NCBI GenBank assembly: GCA_017983795.1
Contig: JAGOAS010000006.1
Span: 103,960-167,959 of the forward strand
From: Piscinibacter sp.
GTDB lineage: Bacteria > Pseudomonadota > Gammaproteobacteria > Burkholderiales > Burkholderiaceae_C
DNA: 64,000 nucleotides
Direction: 5' to 3'
Shown here: one piece after another, positions 33,571-43,200 of the stretch
Layout of the letters: each line of letters starts with the position of its first letter
How positions within the stretch are numbered: position 1 is the first letter of the stretch
Position numbers and translations under genes: made by a program
Notes under the pieces: model-generated
Told to the model about the DNA's origin: nothing
Seen by the model: the letters and a program-made list of their open reading frames with translations, nothing else
Database searches by the model: none

Positions 33571-33653
33571 GGCGATGCCGCCACGCGGGCTGCGCTGCGC
33601 CGCCAGCGCGCCTACGATGAGCCGCCGCCGTAGCAGTCGCAGCAAGCAGCACC

Positions 33654-35150
33654 TTGAGCCACGCCCCCGCCCCCCACCACGACGCGCGCGAAGCGCTCGA
33701 TGACGGAGCCGACTTCTTCGATCGGCCGGTGAACAGCATCCTGCAGGCGGCACGCGAGGCGATCGTGATGATCGACGAGCGCCAGAGCATCGTCGCCGTC
33801 AACGCCGCGGCCGAGCAGATGTTCCGCTGCCCGGCGGCCGAGCTGCTCGGGCTGCCGCTGGCCGCGCTGGTGCCCGACGCCCACGCCGAGCGCCACGCGG
33901 CGCAGGTGCACGACTACCTGCGCTCGCACGAGATGCAGCAGCACCTGGCGGCGCACCGGCGCATCCTGGCGCGGCGGCCCGACGGCAGCAGCTTCCCGGC
34001 CGAGATCACGCTGTCGGTGGTCGCGGCGCGCGGCGCCGAGGGCCGCCCGCATGTCGCCGCGCTCATCCTCGACCGCAGCGAGCAGGGCCGGCTGCAGCGC
34101 GAGCTCGACGCCTTCAAGCGCCGCCTGCGCTCGGTGTTCGAACTGGCGCCGGTGGCCACCTGGATCGCCGACAACGAGCGCGTGGTATTCGCCAACCAGG
34201 CCGCCGAGCGCCTCTTCGGCGAGGCCGGCGGCCTGGTCGGCCGGCCGGTCTACGAACTGCTCGGCGCGCCCAGCCGCGATGCGCTGCGCGCCCAGGTGGC
34301 GCGTGCGCTGCAGGGCGAGCCCGACGTGCAGGTGGTGCGCGGCCACGTGGCGCGTGCCGACGGCAGCCAGCGCGAGGTGGAGATCGCGCTCGCCGCGCTG
34401 CCCGACCACGGCCGCACCACGGTGCAGATGGTGGTGGCCGACGTCACCGAGCAGCGCCGCGAGGCGGCCGCGCTGGCCGAATCGCGCGAGGCGCTGCGAC
34501 GGCTGTCGGCCAGCGTGGTCGAGGCGCGCGAGGAGGAGCGCCGCCGCATCGCCCGCGAGCTGCACGACGAACTCGGCCAGCGCCTGACCGCGCTGAAGAT
34601 GGAACTGGCGGCGCTGCGCGGCGCCGCCGCGGCGGCGCGCGACGCGCAGATCGAGAACATGCTCGGCATGGTCGACGAGACGCTCGCCTCGGTGCGCCGC
34701 ATCTCCACCGACCTGCGCCCGATGATGCTCGACGACCTCGGCCTGCACGCCGCGCTCGAATGGCTGGCGCGCGACGCGGCGCGGCGCCTGGGCATCGAGG
34801 TGACGCTGCAGCTCGACGAGCACGAGCCGGTGCTCGACGACCGCGTCGCCACCGCCGCCTTCCGCATGGTGCAGGAGGCGCTGACCAACGTGGCGCGCCA
34901 TGCGCGCGCCAGCGACGTGCAGATCGGGCTGCACGCGGCGGGCGGCGCGCTGCAGATCAGCGTGCGCGACAACGGCGTGGGCTACCCCGACGACGCACTG
35001 CGCCGCGAAGGCTCGATGGGCCTGATCGGCATGCGCGAGCGCGCCGCGCTGCTGGGCGGCCACGCCGAGCTGAGCAACCCGCCGGGCGGCGGCGCGCTGC
35101 TGCGCGTGCAGTTGCCGCTCGCGCCCGAGGACAAGGAGAACCGCGCATGA
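33654..35150 (+). CDS. PAS-PAS sensor histidine kinase (NarX/DegS type)
   Basis: A 498-aa cytoplasmic kinase. PAS domain 1 covers residues of about 25-145 (AIVMIDERQSIVAVNAAAEQM), PAS domain 2 about 155-275 (WIADNERVVFANQAAERLFG). A HisKA_3 dimerisation domain follows with His304 in RIARELHDELGQRLTALK, then a HATPase domain (QEALTNVARHARAS, DNGVGYP, GLIGMRERAALLGG). No membrane segment is present, so it senses an internal signal. The TTG at 33654 is the apparent start. It overlaps the response regulator by ATGA. Confidence 0.9.
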   Translation: MSHAPAPHHDAREALDDGADFFDRPVNSILQAAREAIVMIDERQSIVAVNAAAEQMFRCPAAELLGLPLAALVPDAHAERHAAQVHDYLRSHEMQQHLAAHRRILARRPDGSSFPAEITLSVVAARGAEGRPHVAALILDRSEQGRLQRELDAFKRRLRSVFELAPVATWIADNERVVFANQAAERLFGEAGGLVGRPVYELLGAPSRDALRAQVARALQGEPDVQVVRGHVARADGSQREVEIALAALPDHGRTTVQMVVADVTEQRREAAALAESREALRRLSASVVEAREEERRRIARELHDELGQRLTALKMELAALRGAAAAARDAQIENMLGMVDETLASVRRISTDLRPMMLDDLGLHAALEWLARDAARRLGIEVTLQLDEHEPVLDDRVATAAFRMVQEALTNVARHARASDVQIGLHAAGGALQISVRDNGVGYPDDALRREGSMGLIGMRERAALLGGHAELSNPPGGGALLRVQLPLAPEDKENRA

Positions 35151-35812
35151 ACGACACGCCGCTGCGCGTGCTGATCGTCGACGACCACGCCGTGGTGCGC
35201 GAGGGCCTGGCGCGCATCCTCGGCGCCGCCGGCGTGGGCTGGACGGTGGGCGAGGCGAGCGGCGGCTTCCAGGCGCTCGACTGGTTGCGCCAGCAGCGCG
35301 CCGACGTGGCCATCGTCGATCTCTCCATGCCCGGCATGAGCGGGCTGGAGCTGGTCAAGCGCATCCGCGCCGAGTTCGGGCGCCTGCCGGTGCTGGTGCT
35401 GAGCATGCACGCGGAGGAGCAGTATGCGATGCGCGCCTTCAAGGCCGGCGCCAACGGCTACATCACCAAGGACGGCGCCTCCGACGAACTGATTCGCGCG
35501 GTGCGCAAGGTGGCCGCCGGCGGCGCCTACGTGAGCGCCGACCTGGCCGAGCGCGTGGTGCTGCAGCTCAACGGCGGCGTGGGCGTGGCGCGCCATGCGC
35601 AGCTCTCCGACCGCGAGCTCGAGGTGCTGCGCCGCCTCGTCGCCGGCCAGCGGCCCACCGAGATCGCGCAGGCGCTGCACCTCTCGGTGAAGACCATCAG
35701 CACGCACAAGAGCCGCATCCAGGAGAAGCTCGACCTGCCCACGCTCGCCGACCTGGTGCGCTACGGGCTCGAGCACGACCTCGATGCGGGAGGCTCAGTG
35801 CAGGTGCCGTAA
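35147..35812 (+). CDS. NarL/FixJ-family response regulator
   Basis: A 221-aa protein with AAGGAG before the ATG. The receiver domain has the acidic pair in IVDDHAVVREGL, the phospho-acceptor Asp58 in AIVDLSMPG and Lys in YITKDGAS. The LuxR-type HTH is at about residues 150-210 (LSDRELEVLRRLVAGQ, ALHLSVKTISTHKSRI). It is the partner of the upstream kinase, phosphorylated from His304, and activates or represses target promoters. Its end overlaps the convergent hydrolase gene by 18 bp. Confidence 0.92.
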   Translation: MNDTPLRVLIVDDHAVVREGLARILGAAGVGWTVGEASGGFQALDWLRQQRADVAIVDLSMPGMSGLELVKRIRAEFGRLPVLVLSMHAEEQYAMRAFKAGANGYITKDGASDELIRAVRKVAAGGAYVSADLAERVVLQLNGGVGVARHAQLSDRELEVLRRLVAGQRPTEIAQALHLSVKTISTHKSRIQEKLDLPTLADLVRYGLEHDLDAGGSVQVP

Positions 35813-36457
35813 GGGCAACTGCTGCGCGAACCACTGCGTGGCAAGGTGGCCGACGGCCTGGGTGGCCACCCGGTCGGCGCGCGCGGCGCTGGCGCGCGGC
35901 ACGATCTCCAGCCGGCGCGCACCGCCGAGTAGCGGCAGCGCACGGCGCTGCGCCAGCAGCAGCGATGCGTCGTCGTCGCCCACCACCAGCAGCGTGGCGG
36001 CGCGCACGCGCGGCAGCTCGTCCAGCAGCGCATCGGGTGAGGCGTCCTGCGCCACCAGCGCCGCCACCAGCGCCGGCCGCAGGGCCGCCGCGCGCAGGGC
36101 CGCGCTGCCGGCCAGGCCGCGGCCGAAGACGCCCACCGAGGCGCAGGCACCGCTGTCGCGCAACCAGTCCAGCGCCTCCACCAGCCGCGGCACCAGTGCA
36201 TCCAGCCCGGCCGGCGCACCAGCCTCCACGCTCAGCGTCGAGAAGCCACCCGCGTGCAGCAGGTCGCACAGCGCGCGCGCCTGCGCCGCATCGCTGGCCG
36301 CCGAGGCGATCAGCGCCACCACGCCGGCCGCATCGGCGAGCCGCTCGTACTCGCCCTGCCAGCGCTGCGTACCGATGCACGAGGCGTCGATGCCCCGCAC
36401 GGAAGAAATGAGCCGCCGCATGGCCTCGCTTCGTCGTGGTCGGATGTCGATGTGCAT
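35795..36457 (-). CDS. Dienelactone-hydrolase-like alpha/beta protein lacking the nucleophile
   Basis: A 220-aa protein with the alpha/beta-hydrolase layout: LISSVRG near the N-terminus, ALDWLRDSGACASVGVFGR before the nucleophile turn, then ATLLVVGDDD (acid) and AVGHLATQWF (His region). Related proteins have a Ser at the nucleophile elbow (GVFGAS-type). Here the turn reads VGVFGRGLAG, with Arg-Gly in place of the expected residues, so catalysis is doubtful. It diverges from the giant operon across a 144-bp regulatory region. Confidence 0.6.
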   Translation of the reverse strand: MHIDIRPRRSEAMRRLISSVRGIDASCIGTQRWQGEYERLADAAGVVALIASAASDAAQARALCDLLHAGGFSTLSVEAGAPAGLDALVPRLVEALDWLRDSGACASVGVFGRGLAGSAALRAAALRPALVAALVAQDASPDALLDELPRVRAATLLVVGDDDASLLLAQRRALPLLGGARRLEIVPRASAARADRVATQAVGHLATQWFAQQLPLRHLH

Positions 36458-36481
36458 GCTGACCCGATACGCGCCGTCACG

Positions 36482-36495
36482 ATTGAGTGTGCGCA
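36482..36495. promoter_or_regulatory. Candidate Crp/Fnr-type site in the giant-operon promoter
   Basis: TTGAGTGTGCGCAA, the reverse of TTGCG-N4-CTCAA, lies between the divergent hydrolase and the giant operon. A class II position (centre at -41.5) would place the operon transcription start near 36530, leaving a leader of about 72 nt that starts with the inverted repeat at 36529. Confidence 0.4.
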
Positions 36496-36528
36496 ACCCC
36501 CTGGCCGACGCACCAGAGCCGTGCAAGG

Positions 36529-36573
36529 TAGGGATGGAAGGGTGAAGCCCGCGAACTAGAGTCGTTCCATCCC
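36529..36573. promoter_or_regulatory. Inverted repeat in the leader of the giant operon
   Basis: AGGGATGGAA (36529-36538) and TTCCATCCCT (36564-36573) are perfect 10-bp inverted arms with a 25-bp centre, 29 bp upstream of the GTG of the first operon gene. It could be an operator or a leader hairpin. Confidence 0.45.
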
Positions 36574-36601
36574 TTGCGCCCGTGCGAGGGGAGGAGCACG
36601 C

Positions 36602-37228
36602 GTGGCAGAGACCGTCGCCCCGGAGTTCGCCCGCTTCGTCGAGAGCGAACGCCGCGCGAAGCGCCTGCCGCAGGCGACGCGCAAGATGGCCGAGGGCGAT
36701 GTCTTCGAGCCGGTGTTCATCGAAGCCGGGCGCAGCATCGAGCTGATGCGCGTGGCCTCGCGGCGCGCCGCCGGCTTCTTCCGCCCCACCCAGCGCAGCG
36801 AGGTGGTGTGGGTGGAGGGCGAGAACGAACTCGCGGTGGGCATCGCCGGCGTCGACGTCAAGCTCGGCGACGGGCTGATCCGCGTGCTGATTCCGGTGCG
36901 TTGCGACCAGAGCGGGCAAGCGCGCGTCGAGGTTCTGTTCGCCACCGGCTCGCCCACCGAACCGGCCGGCCTCTATGCCGCCACCGCGCGGCGCCCGAAC
37001 GGGCCGGAGATCGTGGTCGCGGCCTGGGGCGATGCGCTGGTGGCCTTCGCCTGGCAGTGCGTGCTCGATCTGGTCACCGGCATCGCCGCGGCCACCGGCA
37101 AGGACGCACGCGGCAACCTGCTGGTGCCGGTGGAACTGGCGGTGAGCGCACGCGGCATCCAGATCCTGCCGATGGCGCGGCATCGCTTCGCCGGCTCCTC
37201 CACGCTGAAGAGCACGGTCAAGCGATGA
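36602..37228 (+). CDS. Uncharacterised protein, first gene of giant operon
   Basis: A 208-aa protein with GTG start and a strong GAGGAG site about 7 nt upstream. I do not recognise a family. The sequence is alpha/beta without membrane or signal segments; it contains long beta stretches (GDGLIRVLIPVRCDQSG, ARVEVLFATGSP) and a hydrophobic Trp-rich helix (ALVAFAWQCVLDLVTGIAAA). The stop overlaps the start of the 3275-aa gene by ATGA, so it is made together with the giant protein and may be a chaperone, adaptor or subunit for it (inference). Confidence 0.6.
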   Translation: MAETVAPEFARFVESERRAKRLPQATRKMAEGDVFEPVFIEAGRSIELMRVASRRAAGFFRPTQRSEVVWVEGENELAVGIAGVDVKLGDGLIRVLIPVRCDQSGQARVEVLFATGSPTEPAGLYAATARRPNGPEIVVAAWGDALVAFAWQCVLDLVTGIAAATGKDARGNLLVPVELAVSARGIQILPMARHRFAGSSTLKSTVKR

Positions 37229-40200
37229 GCTTCGCAAGCAGCGACCTCGGCGTGCTGGGCAAGCTGGCGAAGGCGCTGGGCCTGTTCGACGCCGCGGGCA
37301 AGCCCAACCAGAACTGGTTCGCCCACCCCGAGGATTCGCTCAAGAACATGCTCGCCAACGAGGCGCAGCGCGCGGCGCTGATCGCCTTCGTCGACGAGGC
37401 GTTGGGCGGCGCCGATCGCAGCAGCGAGGCGGGCGTCACCTGGCTGCCCATCGTCGCCATCGAAGACCCGCCGCTGGCGGTGGCGATCACGGTCGACGAA
37501 GGCCAGGGCGACGGCCTGCACATCGGCCTGGGCCTGCGCGTCTCCACCACCGATCCGGCCTCGGCCACCACGCTGGCCGTGCCGCTGTTCCGCGCCAAGA
37601 AGGACGGCGGGCCCGAGGTCACGCAGCCGCTGCTGCTCGGCTCGGCGGGCGGGCGCATCCGCGTCGCCACCTCGATCACCATCGACGCGTCGCCGCCGGT
37701 GCCGGGCCAGCCGCGCCTGGGCGGCATCGGGCTGGAAATCGACCTGCCCACCAGCGACACCGATGCCCAGGGCCCGGTCTTCGGCCTCGCACTCACCGGG
37801 CTGCAACTGCCCGGCGCCGCCACGCCGCGCGACATGCGCGTCTCGGCCAACGGCGCCGGCGAGCTCGATGACGCGTTGCTCGACCTGGTGATGTCGCTGG
37901 TCAAGGCACAGGCCGATGCGGCGCTGGCCGACCCGGCGCTGGTGGCGGTGGCCGGCCTGCTCGGCCTGCGCAGCGGCGACGCGGTGCCCGATTTCCCCAT
38001 CACCACCCTGCCCGTGCGCGGCGTGCTGGCGCTGGCCGACTGGGTGCGAGGCATCCTGGTCGACGAAACCAGCCGCGACGACTGGATCGCCCACCTGGCG
38101 GCACTGCTGCACGGCACGCCGCACGGCGACGCCATCGAGTTCTCGCTCGGCGGCGCGGCGGTGCTCACGCTCGCGCTGCGCGTCGCCAACGGGCCGAGCG
38201 GCAACCCGCGGCTCACGCCCAGCCTCGCCATCGAGCTGGGCAACGACGCGGCACGCGTCGAGGCGCGTGCCGACCTGTTCCGCATCGATCTCGTCAGCGG
38301 CGAAGCCTTCGCGCTGCCGAGCCTGGGCGTGTGGGCCGCGGCGGGCCGCAGCGGCAGTCCCATCCTCGAGCTCACGAATCCGATCGTGGCGCATGCCGAC
38401 ACGCTGCGCCTGGGCTTCGGCCTCGATGCGCAGCGGCGCCTCAACTTCGTGCTCGCTGCCGACACCGTGCACCTCGGCACACGCGAGTTCGCCACGCTGG
38501 ACCTGACTTCGCCCGACGCGGTGATGGACGCGGCCGGCAGCACGGTGGAAGCCGTCGCCAACGAGTTGCTCGCCGGCCTGGGCGATGCGCTCGGCTTGGC
38601 GCGCCAGCTGGTCGGCCTCGATCCGCCGGCCGGCATAGCGGCCGTCACGCTGGCCGCGCTGATGGCCGACCCGGTGGCCGCGCTCGGCGGCTACTGGCGC
38701 GCGCTGATCGGCAACGATGCGGCCACGCGCCAGGTGCTCTCGGCGCTGCGCCTCGCGCTCACCGACAGGAGCGAGAAAGATTCGGTGGTCGATGGCGACG
38801 GCAGCGCCGCCACGCCGTGGCGGCTGCCGCTGATCGGCCCGCTGGCGCTCGAGCTCACCGCCAGCGGCGGCGTGCTCGGCATCGGCCTGGGCGTGAAGAC
38901 CAGCATCGACACGCTGGGCCGGCGCTGCACCGTGGTCGAGACGCGCATCGGCGTGAAGCTCGCCAGCATCGACTTCGCCGCGCGCCACGCCAGCCTGCTC
39001 GGCGCGGTGGAAGCCACGCTCACCGCGCGCGAGCGCGGCGCCGACCCGAAGCGCGCGCGCCTCGCACTCGGCGACACGGTGGCGGTGGTGGCCGATCACG
39101 TCGGCCTGCGTCTCGCCTGGGCGCCCGAGGGCGGGCTCGCCGCGCAGGTCAGCGCACCGGCGCTGCGCCTCGAACTCGACGATGCGACCATCCCCATCGC
39201 CCTGCCCGAGATCGCCGCCGACGGCAGCGTGACGCTGCCCATCGAAGCCTGGGACGGCATCGAGGCGCTGGTCGGCCAGCTCGGCACGCTGATCGGCAGC
39301 GTGGTCGGCGATCTGGTGCATGCGTTCGGCTGGGTGCCGTCGGCCGTCGCGCCGGGAGCGCGCCTGCGGCTGGGCGAGCTGGTGGTGTCGCCCGAGGTCG
39401 CGCTGCGCGAGTGGCTGCCGCGTCTGGCGATGAGCGAGCTCGGCCCGCGTGCACTCGCGCTGGTGGCCGATCTGTTCGGCGGGCTCGGTGCGGCGCGCGG
39501 CGTGATCGAAGGCAGCGGCCGGCCGGAAGACCCGTACCGCTTCGCGCTCGCCGACGGCCTGCCCAACGTCGCCGTGTGGTTCCCGCCCGCGGGGCTGGAG
39601 CCTGTGCTCGCGGCAAGCAACGCCGCGCTGCGCGACTGGCATCCCGGCCAACCCGGCCTGAGCGGCGCCGCACTGGAAGCCGCACTGCGCGCCGAAGCCG
39701 ATGTGGCCGCCGATGTGCGCGCACTGGTCGAAGGCCGGCAGGTCGGCATCGCTCTCGATGCGCTGGCGCAGCGCTGGCTGGGCGGCGACGGGCGCATCAG
39801 CCCGCCGACGGCCACGCCCGCGGGCATCACGCTGCAGCGCGTCGGCGTGGCGGCCGGCCAGTTGGCCGATGCGCTGCGTCTCGATGATTTGCTCGGCCGC
39901 ACGCCCGCCGTCACGGTGCATGTGGCGCTCGGCGCAGCGGCCTGGCCCGATGCGCCGGAGGATCGCCGCATCGATCTCAGCACCGCCGGGCTCGACGCGA
40001 GCATGTTCACGCTGCCCGCGGCCGAGCTGGGCGAGTGGTTCGTCTGCCTGGGCACGCGCGCCGACTGCCGCACGAGCGGCAGCAGCAGCGACGGCACGCC
40101 CGAGCAAGCCGCACGCCTCGGCCGCGTGCTCGACGCGCTGGCCGGCGTGAGCAACGACATCACGCTGGTGGCGCTCGCCGGCGCCGGCCATGCAGCGCGC

Positions 40201-43200
40201 CTCGCCGCGCAGCCAACCACGCGCGCCGCGGTGACCGATCTGGTGCTGCTCGGCACGCCGCTCGCGCCCATCTCGCTCACCGCGCTGAGCGTGCAGCCCA
40301 CCGCCGATGCGCTGCGCCTGCTCGACCGCCTGCTGCCGCCGGCCGGCGTCGAGGCGGACAACGACGACCTCGCGCTCGGCCGCGCGCTGGTGGGCGCGCT
40401 GATGGAGCTCGCGCCGCTCGCCGACCCGGCGGCCGATTTGCGCCTGCCGGTGCTGCCGTTCGAGGCGCCGCGCGCCGGGCTGGCGGTGAACGCGCTGTTC
40501 GGCGAACTCGGTGCCGAGCGCATCGCACAGGCGCTCACCGCCATCGTCGCCGCGGGCCTGGCGGGCCGCGCGAGCGAGCGCGCCGATCTCGTCGACCTGA
40601 TCGCCGCAGCCCCCACCGGCGTGCACGCCGGCCTGCGCTGGGCGCTGCCGCAAGACACGAGCGGCACGCTGCGCATCAGCGCCAACGCGCAGCTGCAGCT
40701 GTTCGCCTTCGATCTCGAGGGCGGCCTGGCGCACGACCGGGAGCTGCGCGTCGAGCTGCGCATCGGCGATGCGCTCGGCTGGCTGGCGGCCACGCCCGAG
40801 CTCGAGCTGCGCGCGCTCTCGGCCGTGCTGACGCTGCCGCTGGATGGCGCATCGCCCGGCGAGGCACGCGTGGTGCTGCACGAGGCGCGCGTCTTCGGCC
40901 AGTCGTGGGAAGCGCTCTCGCTCGGCGCGCTGGCCGACGACGCCGTGCCGGTGCTGCCCGAAGCACGCGTGCTGCTCTCGGCCGCGGTGCAACGCCTCAC
41001 CGCCGACCTGAGCAGTGCGCGCTCGCTGGCGCTCTCCAACCTCTTCGCCGCGCTCGGCCTCACCGGCGTGAACGGCGGCGTGGTGGGCGATGCGGTCGAC
41101 CAGCTCATCCACGATCCGGCCGGGCTGGTGCGCCAGCGGCTCGCGGCGGCGCAAAGCCAGTTCGCCGCGGCCTTGAATTCGCTGCTCGGGCCGCTGGGCG
41201 CGAGCGTCGATCTGGCCACGCGCACGGTGCGCGTGCAAGGCGGCGGCAGCAGCGCGGGGCGCTTCGGCTGGAACGCCGATGTGAGCGCCTCGCCCGCCGG
41301 CCTCGCGGGCACGCTGAGCTTCGGCCCGGACGCTGCCCTGCCCACCGTCGGCGGCCTGCAACTGCAACTGGCGCTGAACCCCTTGGCCGTCTCGCTGCAC
41401 TGGCACCAGAGCAGCACGCACACCGAAATCGCGCCGCTCTGGCCCACGCCCGATGGCCAGGCGCTGGCGCGCTTGCTGGCGCAATCCGCGCCCAGCCTCG
41501 CGGCGCACGTGGCGATCGAGCTGATGCGGCGCGCCGACGAAGAAGCGCGCCCGCTGATCGACGCCGTGCTCGATGCGCTGGGCATGCTCGCCGGCGCGGC
41601 GAGCGACGCCGAGCGCGCGCTGCGCCCGCTGGCCGGCCTGATCGCCGACCCGGTGGGCTGGCTGCGCAGCGCCGGTTCGCTGGCGGCCAACCCGATCAAG
41701 ATCCAGGCGCTGTTCGATGCGCTGCGCCCGCTGATGGGGCTGGCGGACCCGCCCGGTTCGCCCCTGCCCATCGCCAAGGGCGTGAGCCTCGCGGTCAGCG
41801 CCGAAGGCAGCGGCGCACGCCTCACGCTGGCCGTCGACCCGAGCCAATGGGTCGCACCGGACGGCGGCGGCGCGCGACTGGCCGGAGGCATTGGCGCCAG
41901 CCTCGTGGTGGGCGCCTCGGGCGCACCGGGCGTCGCGCTCGAAGCGCACCTGGGCCTGCCCGGCGCGGCCACCGGCCGGCAGGCCGTGCACACGCGCATA
42001 GCCACCGGCGGCGTCGAGCTGTTCCTGCGACCGGCCAGCGGCGCCGACATTCCGCTCGTGCCCTTCGCCGGCCTCGGTGCGCTCTCGGCGGCGGCCGAGG
42101 CTGCCCTGCCCTTCCTGCTCGACAAGCTGGCCGAGCTGCCCGGCACGCCCGGCAACCTGGTGCGCCTGGTGGGCGATGCGCTGGGCCTGCGCAGCGGCAA
42201 CCCGAAAGCCTTCAGTGCCGACGCGCTGCGCACCTGGGCCGCCAACCCGGTGGGCGCGCTCACCGCCGCCGTGCCTTCGATCACCGCCACCGGCCTGAAC
42301 CTGATCGCGCCGCTGCTCGACGACTTCCTGCCCGCCGCCGTGACGGCCACCGGCACCGTCAACGAGCTGAGCGTGAAGGTCGACGATCTCTTCACGCTCG
42401 CCTGGCAGCCGGCGGCCAGCCGCGTGGCCATCACGGTGCCGGGCATTCCGGTGCCGGGCATCGAGACGCTGGGCCTCACGCTGGCCATCAGCGCAGCCGG
42501 GCTCGACGAGCTGAGCGTCGCGCTCGGCCCGGCCGACATCGACGCGGGTGGCGTGCGGCTGCGGCCCTTCGCCAGCGTCAGCGCCGGCCTCGCGCCGGCC
42601 GGCGGGCGGCGCGTGATGGTGGGCCTCTCGGCCGACGACACGCACCACTTCGCCGCGCGCTGGACGCTCGACGGCGGCGGCTTCGACATCGTCGCCAGCG
42701 ACGGCGAACTGGCCACCGCGGTCGCCACCGCCGAAGCGCTGCAGGTGGCGCTGCGCATCGTCGACGTGGTGGCCGATCTGGTGGCCGCGGTGGCGATGGC
42801 GCAGCAGCCGGTGAAGGATCTTCTCGACACCACGGTGGGTGCGCACGACGTGCGCTTCCTGCTCGAAGGCGTGGTGCTCGACGAGGCTGACACCAACCAA
42901 CTGATCGACGGCCTGTTCGACCCGTCCACGCTGCTGGCGCGCTTCCACCGCCTCTTCACCAACATCGCCGGCGCGGGCATCTCGATCAGCATCGAAGGCT
43001 TCACGCTGAGCTTCCTCACGCATCCGAGCACCGACACCATCGGCGTGCAGGTGGGCGTGCTCGATCGCTTCGCGCTGATCGAGGGCGACGTCTCGCTCTG
43101 GCTGGAAAACGACGACCGCTGGATCAACCCCAACCCGGCCGGCGACGGCGGCCTCTTCGTCGGCTTCCTGCCGCCCACGCTGCCGCTGCGCTTCGCGCCC

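Noticed and set aside
33541-33633. A 30-codon frame (MKRMPFAVPQGD...) before the histidine kinase
   Set aside because: No ribosome site or recognisable protein, and it overlaps a better-supported regulatory motif.
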